From: Nocardioides solisilvae | GTDB lineage: Bacteria > Actinomycetota > Actinomycetes > Propionibacteriales > Nocardioidaceae | Length of the DNA stretch: 64,000 nucleotides | Reading direction: 5' to 3' | Assembly: GCF_003194625.1 (NCBI RefSeq) | Contig: NZ_QHKX01000001.1 | Location: 620,001-684,000 of the forward strand | Translations under genes and position numbers: made by a program | Part shown: piece by piece, positions 1-8,662 of the stretch | Numbering within the stretch: the stretch's first letter is position 1 | Layout: the number at the start of each line of letters is the position of its first letter | Notes under the pieces: model-generated | Told to the model about the DNA's origin: nothing | Databases searched by the model: none | What the model saw: the letters and a program-made list of their open reading frames with translations, nothing else

Positions 1-225
1 GACGGTGCGCCCCCGGTCGTCGCGCACCGCGTCGTGGCCGAGCTCGTCGCCCTTGAACGCCTGGATCCAGACGCCCGAGGCACGGAAGCCCTCCATGATC
101 GCGTGCTGGCAGACCTCGACGATCCGGGCGAGCGTGAGCTCGGAGCTGACGGCGCGCACGATGGTCCGGGACACGCCCGCGAGCCTGACCCGCTCGGTCA
201 GCTCGACGTCCATCGTGCTGGTCAT
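1..225 (-). CDS. GAF-domain-like protein, N-terminal fragment
   Basis: The first 75 residues read leftward from an ATG and run off the window edge. After a short basic lead, the segment with LARIVEVCQHAIMEGFR followed by VWIQAF resembles the first helix and strand of a GAF sensory domain (inference from pattern, not alignment). Its neighbour on the same strand is a GAF-ANTAR protein, which supports a signalling role. The domain that would decide function (HisKA, GGDEF, PP2C or HTH) lies outside the window. Confidence 0.5.
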   Translation of the reverse strand, partial: MTSTMDVELTERVRLAGVSRTIVRAVSSELTLARIVEVCQHAIMEGFRASGVWIQAFKGDELGHDAVRDDRGRTV

Positions 226-463
226 CGTCCGGCGCCCCTCACCCCACGCCCCAGGAGGGACGTCCCCCGACGAGGGTAGGGTTACCGCTCGGTAGACGTC
301 CATAGGACAAGACAACCCGACCGGGCCAAAGGTCCCGGAACGTCGAAGTGGCCGCCGCGGCCCCCTGCTGGACCACGACGACCACCGTGGAACATGGGTA
401 CCCGCCGCCCGCCGCACAAACCGGTGGATGTGCATTCCGCGCAAGCCGCGGCGCCGGTCGGGA

Positions 464-1180
464 CTACTGGTCCCGGCGCACCTGCTCCAGCTGGCCGTCG
501 AGCACCTTCTGCGCGACGCTGCCCAGCTTGATGTTGAGCTCCTGCGACGCCCGGCGCAGCACCTGGAAGGCCTCCTCGTCGGAGATGCCGTGCGCCGCCA
601 TCAGCAGGCCGGTGGCCTTGCCGATCACCCGGTTGCTCACCAGCCCCTCGCGCAGGGTGCCCGCCTGCTGGGCGTGGGCGGCCGCGCCGAGGGCGATGGA
701 GGCGAACGCCGCGAGCACCGCGCCGATGCTGGCCGAGCGCTCGTCGAGGGCGCCCGGCGTCTCGGAGAAGATGTTGAGAGCGCCCGCCTTCCGCGACCCC
801 ACCCGGATCCGGTAGCCGATCATCCCGCGCACCGGGGTCTCCGCCAGGACGCGGCGACCCAGCTCGGGCCACGTGCAGCCGTCGGTGAGGTCGCTCTCCA
901 TCTGGAACGCCTCCTCCACGATCGCGTCGTAGCAGGGCCCCTCGCGGAGCTCCCCCTCCATGTCGTCGATCTTCTGCGCGAGCGGGCTCGTGGCGCCGTG
1001 CGCGGTGAGCTCGCCGCCCCCGACGAGCACGCTGATGGCGGCGTGGTGGCAGCCGGGGACCACCTCGAGGGCCGTCCGCGTGATGGCGGCGTAGACGTCG
1101 GGGTAGTCGGGACGGTCGTAGACGATCTCAGCGAGCGCGGTGAGGGCGCGGGAGACGTCGTCCGGGATCTGCTCGGGCAC
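464..1180 (-). CDS. GAF and ANTAR domain protein
   Basis: A 238-residue predicted RNA-binding antiterminator. An N-terminal GAF sensory domain (about residues 20-165) is followed by a C-terminal ANTAR domain (about 180-232). The ANTAR hallmarks are visible: IGKATGLLMAAHGISDEEAF, then LRRASQELNIKLGSVA. ANTAR proteins bind dual-hairpin RNA motifs and control termination of target transcripts; the GAF domain probably senses a small ligand or redox state. GTG at 1180 (VPEQIPDD) was chosen because the upstream in-frame extension is low-complexity and unlike the family. No target hairpin was identified nearby. Confidence 0.85.
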   Translation of the reverse strand: MPEQIPDDVSRALTALAEIVYDRPDYPDVYAAITRTALEVVPGCHHAAISVLVGGGELTAHGATSPLAQKIDDMEGELREGPCYDAIVEEAFQMESDLTDGCTWPELGRRVLAETPVRGMIGYRIRVGSRKAGALNIFSETPGALDERSASIGAVLAAFASIALGAAAHAQQAGTLREGLVSNRVIGKATGLLMAAHGISDEEAFQVLRRASQELNIKLGSVAQKVLDGQLEQVRRDQ

Positions 1181-1305
1181 CGGACGATTATGCGGCACCC
1201 GGGCGTGTCGCGCACGACGTCCGCTCCGTGACCTCGTCGGGACGGTCCCGACGATCCCTCCGATCCCACCGGTCACGCAGGACCTCGGTCAGGCGGGATC
1301 CACCG

Positions 1306-1695
1306 TCAGGCCGGACCCGCCGCCTGCGGTCGCTCGACCGCGGCGGCCAGGTGGTCGGGGGCCTGGAGGCAGTAGGAGTCGGTGAGGGCCTCGCCCAGCT
1401 CCTCCCAGTCGGTGCGCTCGTCGAGCAGCATCCCGATGAGGTTGCCGCCCCACCCCACGCGGAAGTAGGGGTCGCCGAGGTGCTCGAAGGCGGCGACCTC
1501 GTCGGGCTCACCGCGGAAGGTGACCCGGAAGAGCTGGTCCTCGCCCCCGAAGACGTGGGCCACCGTGGCGCCCCGCACCCGCCAGCGCGTCCCCGTCCAG
1601 GCGGCCTCGCGGGCGCAGCCGGGGAGCCGGCCGAGCACCGCGTCGATCCGCTCGACCCACGCCTCGGGCACCTCGGGTCGGTCTGCCAGCGCCAT
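1306..1695 (-). CDS. MmcQ/YjbR family protein
   Basis: A 129-residue small alpha/beta protein of the MmcQ/YjbR-like family (double-wing DNA-binding fold, function unproven). The family look is seen in a helix containing WVERIDAVLGRLPGCARE, the strand FRVTFRGEPDE, and FRVGWGGNLIGMLLD near the end. ATG at 1695 (MALADRPEV) is preferred over an upstream in-frame ATG, which would overlap the promoter space of the divergent methyltransferase gene. It stands alone and is divergent from the next gene. Confidence 0.7.
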   Translation of the reverse strand: MALADRPEVPEAWVERIDAVLGRLPGCAREAAWTGTRWRVRGATVAHVFGGEDQLFRVTFRGEPDEVAAFEHLGDPYFRVGWGGNLIGMLLDERTDWEELGEALTDSYCLQAPDHLAAAVERPQAAGPA

Positions 1696-1744
1696 GCCCC
1701 GAGACTGCCACGCGACGCCGACACCGGTGCGCCACGATGGGCGG

Positions 1745-2536
1745 GTGAACACCTACACCCACGGCCACCACGAGTCCGTGCTGCGCTCGCACCGATGGCG
1801 GACGGCCGAGAACTCCGCGCCCCACCTGCTGCCGCACCTGACCCCGGAGACCGTGCTGCTCGACGTGGGCGCCGGGCCGGGGACGATCAGCGTCGACCTT
1901 GCCTCCCGGGTCGCGTCGGTGACCGCGACCGAGGTGGGCGAGGCGGAGCTGGCACTGAGCCGCGACTTGGCCGACGAGCGCGGAGTGACCAACATGCGGT
2001 TCGAGGTGCAGGACGTGCACGCCCTCGACGTCCCCGACGACACCTACGACGTCGTGCACGCCCACCAGGTCCTGCAGCACGTGGCCGACCCGGTGCGGGC
2101 GCTGCGGGAGATGCGCCGCGTCACCCGCCCCGGAGGCCTCGTCGCAGTCCGGGACAGCGACTACCACGGGTTCACGTGGTTCCCGGCCGTCCCCGAGCTG
2201 GACGAGTGGATGGACCTCTACCAGGCCGCGGCGCGCGCCAACGGCGGCGAGCCGGACGCCGGCCGCCGGCTGCTCTCGTGGGCGCGGGAGGCCGGCTTCA
2301 CCGACGTCGTCGCGACCTCCTCCACGTGGTGCTTCACCGACGACGCCGACCGGGGGTGGTGGGGCGGGATGTGGGCCGACCGGATCCTCGAGTCCGCCAT
2401 GGCCGCCCAGCTCCTCGACGAGGGCCGCGCGACCCGTGCCGACCTCGAGCGCCTCTCCGCCGGCTGGCGCCGGTGGGCCGAGCAGCCCGACGGGTTCTTC
2501 TCGATCCTGCACGGCGAGGTGCTGTGCCGGGCGTGA
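1745..2536 (+). CDS. class I SAM-dependent methyltransferase
   Basis: A 263-residue Rossmann-fold methyltransferase of the UbiE/Methyltransf_11 type. Motif I is seen as LLDVGAGPGTISVDLA starting near residue 38. The acidic SAM-binding strand (TATEVGEAEL) and post-motif DVVHAHQVLQHVADP follow at the expected spacing. The substrate cannot be inferred. Translation starts at GTG 1745 (VNTYTHGHHES). Its stop overlaps the start of the following acetyltransferase gene (GTGA), so the two are probably co-translated. Confidence 0.85.
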   Translation: MNTYTHGHHESVLRSHRWRTAENSAPHLLPHLTPETVLLDVGAGPGTISVDLASRVASVTATEVGEAELALSRDLADERGVTNMRFEVQDVHALDVPDDTYDVVHAHQVLQHVADPVRALREMRRVTRPGGLVAVRDSDYHGFTWFPAVPELDEWMDLYQAAARANGGEPDAGRRLLSWAREAGFTDVVATSSTWCFTDDADRGWWGGMWADRILESAMAAQLLDEGRATRADLERLSAGWRRWAEQPDGFFSILHGEVLCRA

Positions 2537-3027
2537 CCGGGCCCGACCGGGCGCAGGCCCGGCTGCGGGTCGCCGGCGTCGACGACCTCAGCGCGCGCGA
2601 GCTGCACGACCTCCTGCGGCTGCGCGTCGACGTCTTCGTGGTGGAGCAGGCCTGCGCCTACCCCGAGGTCGACGGGCGCGACGTCGAGCCGACCACCCGG
2701 CACGTGTGGCTGGAGGAGGACGGCGCCCCCGTCGCGGTGCTGCGGGTGCTGCGCGACCCCGACGCCGTCGTCCTCGGGCGCGTCGCCACGCGGGCGGACC
2801 GGCGGGGTCACGGGTACGCCGCCCGGCTGGTCGCCGCGGCGCTCGAGCTGGTCCGCGCCGAGCGGGACACGCTCGTGCGGATCGGCGCCCAGGCCCACCT
2901 CGAGGAGTGGTACGCCGGGTTCGGCTTCCGCCGCAGCGGCGCCGACTACCTCGAGGACGGGATCCCTCACCTGCCCATGGAGCTGGTGCTCCCCGGCGCC
3001 GACCGGGGAGTCGCTGGAACGGTCTGA
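2533..3027 (+). CDS. ElaA-like GNAT acetyltransferase
   Basis: A 164-residue GNAT-fold protein of the ElaA type. Diagnostic features are LRLRVDVFVVEQACAYPEVD near residues 30-50, then TRHVW, and the acetyl-CoA loop RADRRGHGYAARL. It ends with YAGFGFRRSGADYLEDGIPH, as ElaA proteins do. The substrate is unknown in this family. The GTG start overlaps the methyltransferase stop by 4 bp, indicating a two-gene operon. Confidence 0.85.
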   Translation: MTGPDRAQARLRVAGVDDLSARELHDLLRLRVDVFVVEQACAYPEVDGRDVEPTTRHVWLEEDGAPVAVLRVLRDPDAVVLGRVATRADRRGHGYAARLVAAALELVRAERDTLVRIGAQAHLEEWYAGFGFRRSGADYLEDGIPHLPMELVLPGADRGVAGTV

Positions 3028-3039
3028 TTCACTGGCCGG

Positions 3040-4092
3040 ATGACCAGCCAGACCTCCACCCGCGCCCTCGTCGCCGCCTCCGCCGGCGCCCCCTTCGAGC
3101 AGCGCACCGTCGAGCACCGCGCCCTGCGCGACGACGACGTGCTCATCGACATCGCCTTCGCCGGCATCTGCCACAGCGACATCCACCAGGTCCGCGAGGA
3201 GTGGGGCAGGGCGATCTTCCCCATGGTGCCCGGCCACGAGATCGCCGGCACGGTCGCCGCGGTCGGGTCGGCCGTCACCCGGCACAAGGTCGGCGACCGG
3301 GTCGGCATCGGCTGCATGGTCGACTCGTGCGGGGAGTGCGAGTTCTGCAAGGACGGCGAGGAGCAGTTCTGCGTCAAGGGCGCGGTGATGACCTACAACG
3401 GCCGCGGTTACGACGGCGAGGAGACCAAGGGCGGCTACGCCCAGCGGGTCGTCGCCTCCGAGCGGTTCGTCGTCCGGATCCCCGAGGGGGTCGGCCTCGA
3501 CGAGGCGGCACCCCTGCTCTGCGCGGGTATCACCACGTGGACCCCGCTGCGCCGGTACGGCGTGGGCGAGGGCAGCAAGGTCGCCGTCATCGGGCTCGGC
3601 GGGCTCGGCCACATGGCGGTGAAGCTGGCGCGCGCCCTCGGCGCCGAGGTGACCGTGCTGAGCCGGAGCGAGGCCAAGCGGGACGACGCAGTCGAGCTCG
3701 GTGCCACGGCGTACGTCGCCACCGAGGACCCGGCCGCCCTCAAGCCGCTGCGCAGCAGCTTCGACCTGGTCGTCAACACGGTCAGCGCCGACCTGCCGAT
3801 CGGCTCCTACCTCAAGCTGCTCAAGCCGCTCGGCACCCTGGTCAACGTCGGCCTCCCGCCGGGCGCCTTCGAGGTGCCGCCCGGGATGCTGGTGGGCGGG
3901 AGCCGGTCGCTGGCCGGCTCCAACATCGGCGGCATCCCGGCGACCCAGGAGATGCTCGACTTCTGCGCGGAGCACGGCATCGGCGCGACCATCGAGACGA
4001 TCTCGGCCGACCAGGTGGACGAGGCCTACGACCGCGTGGTCGCCGGCGACGTGCGCTACCGGTTCGTCATCGACACCTCGACGATCGCCTGA
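3040..4092 (+). CDS. zinc-dependent NAD(P) alcohol dehydrogenase
   Basis: A 350-residue medium-chain dehydrogenase of the YahK/cinnamyl-alcohol-dehydrogenase class. It should interconvert alcohols and aldehydes in the cytoplasm, usually with NADPH. Catalytic zinc ligands are visible in GICHSDIH and PGHE; the structural zinc site is the four cysteines of CGECEFCKDGEEQFC. The nucleotide-binding glycines are GLGGLGHMAVKLA near residue 188. Full family length. It starts 12 bp after the acetyltransferase stop and may share its transcript; a strong hairpin follows the stop. Confidence 0.9.
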   Translation: MTSQTSTRALVAASAGAPFEQRTVEHRALRDDDVLIDIAFAGICHSDIHQVREEWGRAIFPMVPGHEIAGTVAAVGSAVTRHKVGDRVGIGCMVDSCGECEFCKDGEEQFCVKGAVMTYNGRGYDGEETKGGYAQRVVASERFVVRIPEGVGLDEAAPLLCAGITTWTPLRRYGVGEGSKVAVIGLGGLGHMAVKLARALGAEVTVLSRSEAKRDDAVELGATAYVATEDPAALKPLRSSFDLVVNTVSADLPIGSYLKLLKPLGTLVNVGLPPGAFEVPPGMLVGGSRSLAGSNIGGIPATQEMLDFCAEHGIGATIETISADQVDEAYDRVVAGDVRYRFVIDTSTIA

Positions 4093-4100
4093 CGGCGGTC

Positions 4101-4136
4101 CCCTCCGCCGGAGCCCGCCGGAGACCCGGCGGAGGG
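4101..4136. terminator. bidirectional hairpin terminator
   Basis: A perfect 11-bp stem, CCCTCCGCCGG (4101-4111) with CCGGCGGAGGG (4126-4136), sits between the converging alcohol dehydrogenase and GNAT genes. There is no T-run, as is usual in high-GC actinobacteria. Confidence 0.6.
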
Positions 4137-4141
4137 TCCGG

Positions 4142-4819
4142 TCAGTCGGCGGCCCCGGCCAGCCAGGGGCAGATCAGGTCGCGGGTGCGCAGGTGCTCGC
4201 GGCCCGGGTCGGCCAGCACCGCGTGCAGGCGGTCTGCCGGCTCCGCTCCCGTCGTCCCTGGTGCGGGCGGGAGGGAGACCTCGACGACGGGCACCCGCGG
4301 CGCGGCGGGCTCGAGCAGGACCTCGACGTCGTTGACGCCGTGGCCGGCCGGGTGCACGGTCACCGGCCCGAGCCGACGCAGCATGGCCAGCGAGGCGGGG
4401 TTGTCCTGCAGCACCTCGGTGAGCACCCGCGTCACGCCGGGCGGCCGCTTCGCCACGAGGACGGGGAGGAGCGCGGAGGCGACGCCCCGCCCCTGCCAGT
4501 CGTCCTTGACGGTCACCGCGAGGTCGGCGGCGTCCGGGAGGTCGGGGTAGCGGACCATCCGTCCGATCGCGACCGGGTCGAAGACGTCGGGCGCGGTCTC
4601 GGCCACCAGGACCAGCGCGACGTGGTCGACGCCGTCCACGTCGTCGACCAGATGGCTCAGCATCGAGTCGCTCAGCCGGGTCATCGGCGCGAGGAAGCGC
4701 AGGCGCCGCGACTCCGGCGACAGCTCGCGGAAGGCCTCGGCCAGCCGCTCGCGGTCGGTGCGCTCCAGCCTCAGGACCCACGCCTCGGTGCCGTCGCGCA
4801 GCCTCACCTCCTGGGGCAT
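4142..4819 (-). CDS. GNAT family N-acetyltransferase
   Basis: A 225-residue protein with a single GNAT domain in the first 160 residues. The acetyl-CoA pyrophosphate-binding segment is VKDDWQGRGVASALL (about 105-119). The opening LRDGTEAWVLRLERTDRERL and the phrase ELSPESRRLRFLAP resemble the GNAT halves of Pat-type protein lysine acetyltransferases. No regulatory cyclic-nucleotide domain is attached. The last 60 residues do not match the core fold. The acceptor is unknown. It converges on the alcohol dehydrogenase gene. Confidence 0.8.
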   Translation of the reverse strand: MPQEVRLRDGTEAWVLRLERTDRERLAEAFRELSPESRRLRFLAPMTRLSDSMLSHLVDDVDGVDHVALVLVAETAPDVFDPVAIGRMVRYPDLPDAADLAVTVKDDWQGRGVASALLPVLVAKRPPGVTRVLTEVLQDNPASLAMLRRLGPVTVHPAGHGVNDVEVLLEPAAPRVPVVEVSLPPAPGTTGAEPADRLHAVLADPGREHLRTRDLICPWLAGAAD

Positions 4820-4940
4820 CGCGCGGACCTCCTGCTGGCGGGAAAGGACGCCCCGACCCTAGGGCAGCCGCCCGGCCCGGCGCTGCGGAACGCCCGTGCC
4901 GGAACGGGGTGGGTCCGCGGGCCGTGCCTACGCTGACCGC

Positions 4941-5258
4941 ATGGGCGAAGGAGCGCGGACACCGGAGCGGACCCCCGACGGTCACCACCTGGTCATCGAC
5001 GGCCGCAGGTGGCGGGTCACCGACCCTCTGATCCCCGAGGAGCGGCGGGCCGAGCTGACCCGGGTCCTCATGGCGTGGCGCCGCGAGGTGCGCCGGACGA
5101 AGGGGACCGACGAGGAGCGGGCCTCGCGCGACGGCGTCCAGGCGGCCAAGGTCGCGCTCGGGGAGCGCGGCACGCCCTGGTGGGAGCAGTCGGACGACGA
5201 GCGCCGGGCGCGCTGGTCCGCCGACGTCCCGGTCCCCACGGGCGAGGAGGCGACGTGA
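4941..5258 (+). CDS. small conserved actinobacterial protein
   Basis: A 105-residue soluble protein with LVIDGRRWRVTDPLIPEERR near the start and RGTPWWEQSDDERRARW near the end. This resembles a small actinobacterial family often labelled 'biopolymer transporter Tol' without functional support. It has no signal peptide or membrane span and many charged residues. The ATG at 4941 follows directly after probable promoter sequence. Function is not known. Confidence 0.65.
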   Translation: MGEGARTPERTPDGHHLVIDGRRWRVTDPLIPEERRAELTRVLMAWRREVRRTKGTDEERASRDGVQAAKVALGERGTPWWEQSDDERRARWSADVPVPTGEEAT

Positions 5259-5267
5259 GCCGCCGCG

Positions 5268-5825
5268 TCAGTCGCGGCTCTCCAGCGGGTCGTCCGGGAC
5301 CTGCTCGATCCACTCCAGCAGCCGCTTCTCGGCGTCGCCGAGGAACTCCGGCTCGTCCTCGACCCAGCCGCCGTCCCCGGTCGAGGTGGTGAACGTCCAC
5401 CCCTCGGTCGTCTCGCCGTGGCCGCCCTCCGTCCCCTCCCAGAGGACGACGTGCGCCGGCTCGTCGAGCTCGGCGACGATCTGCTCGGCGGCCTGGATCG
5501 TGTGGTCGTAGCCGGCGTCGCGGCTGAAGCGCCACACGACGACGTGGACGGGCAGGTCGCGCTCCGCGATGGCGGCGGCGACGGCCGCCTCGCCCTCCTC
5601 GTCGAGCATCGACCGCCCGTCGACGGTCACGTGGACCCGGTCGTCGGCCAGCCCGGCGACCGCCTCGAGCACCCGGTCACCGGGCTCGGCTGGGCGGGGG
5701 TCGGCCCAGCCGGCCACGTCCGCCCGCTCGTCGCGTCCGTCGAAGAGCTCCAGGACCGTCATGGAGACGGCCACCCCCACGACCAGGGAGAGCACGGCGC
5801 GCACCGCCGTCACCGGGGCGCTCAC
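5268..5825 (-). CDS. unknown membrane-anchored protein, operon copy 1, third gene
   Basis: I do not recognise this family by name. The 185-residue protein has one N-terminal membrane span (about 8-25) followed by a soluble domain. That domain contains DDRVHVTVDGRSMLDEEGEA, then a strand PVHVVVW and later PAHVVLWEG. Layout and motifs recall TPM-type extracytoplasmic domains, but this is only a resemblance. The closest relative in view is the protein at 21592-22278, which shares the block EEGEAAVAAAIAERDLPVHV. GTG 5825 overlaps the upstream gene stop by 4 bp, so the product is probably made with the two preceding proteins. Confidence 0.7.
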   Translation of the reverse strand: MSAPVTAVRAVLSLVVGVAVSMTVLELFDGRDERADVAGWADPRPAEPGDRVLEAVAGLADDRVHVTVDGRSMLDEEGEAAVAAAIAERDLPVHVVVWRFSRDAGYDHTIQAAEQIVAELDEPAHVVLWEGTEGGHGETTEGWTFTTSTGDGGWVEDEPEFLGDAEKRLLEWIEQVPDDPLESRD

Positions 5826-7036
5826 CGCTCCACCCCTCCTGCGCGCAGCGCGTCGGCCGCCGGGCGCCACAGGTCGTCGACGAAGGCGCCGTACCCGGCG
5901 CGCGACCACACGGTGTCGTGCTCGTACCAGGGCCGCGTGCGGCCGAGCGGGCCGGCGGCGACCTCCATCGGCCACAGCCGCTCCGCGTCGGCGCACGCCG
6001 CGCAGGCCGGGACCTCGAGCAGGCGGTCGGCGACGGGGACCCGGCGGGTCCGGGTGCCCTCGCCGTGGCGCGGGTCGACGAAGCAGGGGCGCCACGGCTG
6101 CCCCCCGGGCCGCGGGCCGCGGCCGGAGACGTGCCGGGCGACCTCGTCCCGGGCCACCCGGGCCAGCACCAGGGCTCCGACGAGGTCGCCCAGGTCGTCG
6201 CGGCCGGTCCCGGTCCGCTCGAGCAGGGTGCGGGCGGTGTCGTAGGAGCCGTCCACCCGCACCCGCGCCTGCTCGCCCAGTCCGCCCTCGCCCAGCGCGC
6301 CGGCCAGCTCCGTCGCGAGTGCCTCGAGCTCGAGCTCGGCCTCGGCCCGGACGTCCTCCGGGCCGGGCTGCTCGGGCGCGGTCCCGCGCTCCAGCGCCGC
6401 CCTGCGGGCGGCGGCGAGCCGGTCGGCCACGACCCCGGAGACCACGAACGCGGCACCCGCGGCGAAGGCGCCGAAGAGCAGCGCCAGGACCCAGGTGCTG
6501 CCGTCGGCCCCCGCCCCGTCGTCCCCGCCGGCGTGCCAGTCCTCCGGGGCGCGCCAGGGGTCCTGCTGGGCGAAGGACGCCCACTCGCTCGGCTCGATCT
6601 CGCCGTCCCGGAGCAGGACGGTCAGCTCGCGGGCGATCAGTCCCGGCTCGGAGAGCCCGTAGTTCGCCCCGCCGCCCGGGGCGTTCTCGCTGGCCGCCCT
6701 GCCGGCGAGCTCCTCGCCCGGGGCGTCGCCGAAGCTGACGACCTCGGTGCCGAGGTACTCCCCCTCCCGGGTGTGGACGGCGATCACGGCGTCGCCGCCG
6801 CCGAGGCGCTGGTGCAGGAGGGTCGCCACCTCGCGCGCGGCGTCCTCGCCGGTCACGTCGACCACCTGGGGCACCATCGCGACGTAGACCGGGAAGTCCG
6901 CCTCCTCGACGATCTCGTGCAGGCCCTCGCGGACCTCCTCGGTGCGGCCGTTGCCGAACATCTGCGGCACCTGGACCGGGTCCTCGCGCAGCGCCGTGGC
7001 GAGCTCGTCGAGGGTGGGGTCGAGCAGCTCGCCCAT
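5822..7036 (-). CDS. unknown membrane protein with Cys/His motif, operon copy 1, second gene
   Basis: A 404-residue protein of a family I cannot name. Domain order: an N-terminal alpha/beta domain (residues 1-110, with DPVQVPQMFGNGRTEEV and FPVYVAMVPQ), a linker, one membrane span (about 182-204), and a C-terminal domain. The C-terminal domain has C318, H324, C345 and C348 spaced C-x5-H-x20-C-x2-C, a plausible zinc site. It ends with RPWYEHDTVWSRAGYGAFVDDLW. The ATG overlaps the previous gene stop (TGATG) and its own stop overlaps the next start. It is paralogous to the product of 22275-23510. Confidence 0.75.
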   Translation of the reverse strand: MGELLDPTLDELATALREDPVQVPQMFGNGRTEEVREGLHEIVEEADFPVYVAMVPQVVDVTGEDAAREVATLLHQRLGGGDAVIAVHTREGEYLGTEVVSFGDAPGEELAGRAASENAPGGGANYGLSEPGLIARELTVLLRDGEIEPSEWASFAQQDPWRAPEDWHAGGDDGAGADGSTWVLALLFGAFAAGAAFVVSGVVADRLAAARRAALERGTAPEQPGPEDVRAEAELELEALATELAGALGEGGLGEQARVRVDGSYDTARTLLERTGTGRDDLGDLVGALVLARVARDEVARHVSGRGPRPGGQPWRPCFVDPRHGEGTRTRRVPVADRLLEVPACAACADAERLWPMEVAAGPLGRTRPWYEHDTVWSRAGYGAFVDDLWRPAADALRAGGVER

Positions 7037-8334
7037 CAGCGCCCACCTCCGGTGTGCAGCCGCCGGACCAGGTCGGGCTCGAGCGCCCCGAAGCCGGTGA
7101 GGGCCCACGGCTCGCGGTCGGTCTCGAAGTAGTGGCGCGGGGTGCCGTCGACCACGACGTCGAGGGTGTCGGGGCGGCGCCCGGCCTCGAGGTCGGCGCG
7201 GCAGGCGCGGCAGATCGGCGCCTCCACCGTGCGTCCGTCGGCCTCGAGGGTGCGGTCGACGGTCGCCGTCCCGTGCAGCGGGTTGAGGAAGCAGGGCGTG
7301 GACGGCTCGAACGCCGACCCGCGCTCGGCGGCGGCCAGCGCCTCCAGCCCGCGGGTGGCGAGCACCACCGCGCCGACGGCGTCGAGGGGGTCGACCGCCG
7401 CGTCGGCGGAGTCGGCGGGCAGCACCCGTCCGGCAGCCTCGTAGTGGTCGAGCGCGGCGGCCCAGGCCGCGGCCCCGCCGCTGCCCGCCCCCGCCGGGGA
7501 CATCTCGGTGGCGTCGATCGCCTCGCCGAGGGCGAGGACGTCCTGGCGGGCGCGGCGTACCAGCTCGGCGTCGCCGGCGGCGCGCACCCGCTCCAGCACC
7601 GATCTCGGCAGCACGAAGGTCTGCGGGGCGGCCAGCCGCTCGCGACGGCGTCGGCGGAACCGGCCCAGCAGCGCGAGCGCCACCGCCCCCAGGAGCAGGA
7701 CGCCCACCACGTCGCCCACGCCGTTCTCGTCGTCGGCGAAGGGGATCCACCCGGCCACGCCGGTGCCCTCCTGGTCCTGCCGCTCCTCGGACCGGACCTC
7801 GAGCCAGTCGGAGCGGGCCTGCTGGGCGTCGCGCACCTCCTGCTCGAAGGTGCCGTCGGCCAGCGACGCGAGGACCAGCTGCAGCCCGTCGCCGAGCGGG
7901 AAGCCGCTGTCGGGGACCCCGCCCTCGGCGTTGCCCCAGCTCAGCACGTCCTCGACGTCGGAGGTGATCTCGCCGCGCTCCGCGACGTCGCCCCACTGCT
8001 GCACCGAGAGGAACACGCGCGAACCGTCGACGAGGACGGGGTCGCCGGCGGTCTTCTCGCCCGGCCCGGGCTGGTAGGCGGCGTTCAGGCCGACGTAGAG
8101 CCCGTCGGGCCCGCCGGCGTCGTGGACCCGGAACAGCAGGTCGTCGCCCCGGCTGGTCCCCCCGCCCTCCGGCGGCACGAGGACCACGTGGAGCGGGATC
8201 CCGGACTCGCGGGCCTGGGCGCTGATCGCGTCCAGCTGCTCCGCGGGGACCCAGTCCTGCGCGCCGGGCGCGACGTGGACGCCGTCCTCCCGGAGGTCGG
8301 CGACGATGGCCTCGACGTCGGCCGCGTCGCTCAC
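7036..8334 (-). CDS. unknown membrane protein with Cys/His motif, operon copy 1, first large gene
   Basis: A 432-residue protein built like its downstream neighbour. It has an N-terminal alpha/beta domain (DLREDGVHVAPGAQDWVP, PLHVVLVPP, VHDAGGPDGLYVGLN; residues 10-85) and a membrane span at about 205-225 followed by an arginine-rich stop-transfer stretch. The C-terminal domain has C348, H354, C375 and C378 spaced C-x5-H-x20-C-x2-C. If the C-terminus is cytoplasmic, as the basic stretch suggests, the N-terminal domain is outside the cell. GTG 8334 overlaps the amphi-Trp stop by 4 bp. Paralog of 23507-24832. Function unknown. Confidence 0.75.
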   Translation of the reverse strand: MSDAADVEAIVADLREDGVHVAPGAQDWVPAEQLDAISAQARESGIPLHVVLVPPEGGGTSRGDDLLFRVHDAGGPDGLYVGLNAAYQPGPGEKTAGDPVLVDGSRVFLSVQQWGDVAERGEITSDVEDVLSWGNAEGGVPDSGFPLGDGLQLVLASLADGTFEQEVRDAQQARSDWLEVRSEERQDQEGTGVAGWIPFADDENGVGDVVGVLLLGAVALALLGRFRRRRRERLAAPQTFVLPRSVLERVRAAGDAELVRRARQDVLALGEAIDATEMSPAGAGSGGAAAWAAALDHYEAAGRVLPADSADAAVDPLDAVGAVVLATRGLEALAAAERGSAFEPSTPCFLNPLHGTATVDRTLEADGRTVEAPICRACRADLEAGRRPDTLDVVVDGTPRHYFETDREPWALTGFGALEPDLVRRLHTGGGR

Positions 8335-8552
8335 CAGGTCAGCTCGATCTCCAGCTCGTTCTCGTCTCCGCCGATCTCGACCTCGACCTTGAGCTGGACC
8401 TCGTCGGGCACCTCGACGGTGATCCGGTGACCGTTCTTCACCATCTCCACCGAGTTGTGGCGCGCCAGCGCGTCGGCGAGCGCCCGCAGCTTGGCGGCGG
8501 CCTCCTCGCGGCTCATCCTCCCGGTCTCGTCGATCTCCAGCAGCTCGCTCAC
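8331..8552 (-). CDS. amphi-Trp domain-containing protein
   Basis: A 73-residue protein matching the amphi-Trp small-protein family: an N-terminal helix with MSREEAAAKLRALADALARH, then two amphipathic strands, ending in ELEIELTW. Known members are small and of unproven function. GTG at 8552 begins VSELLEIDE behind a good AGGAGG-like site. It opens the four-gene operon running left to 5268, each pair overlapping by 1-4 bp. The second copy of the operon at 21592-24832 has no counterpart of this gene. Confidence 0.75.
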   Translation of the reverse strand: MSELLEIDETGRMSREEAAAKLRALADALARHNSVEMVKNGHRITVEVPDEVQLKVEVEIGGDENELEIELTW

Positions 8553-8662
8553 GGTGGTCCTCCTCGTGTCACGGGTCGGGTGCTGGGGCAGACGGTATCC
8601 GGACGTCCCGCGCCACCGCACCGCGCCACCGCCGGGCGCCTCGACGTGGGATCCTCCCCCGC

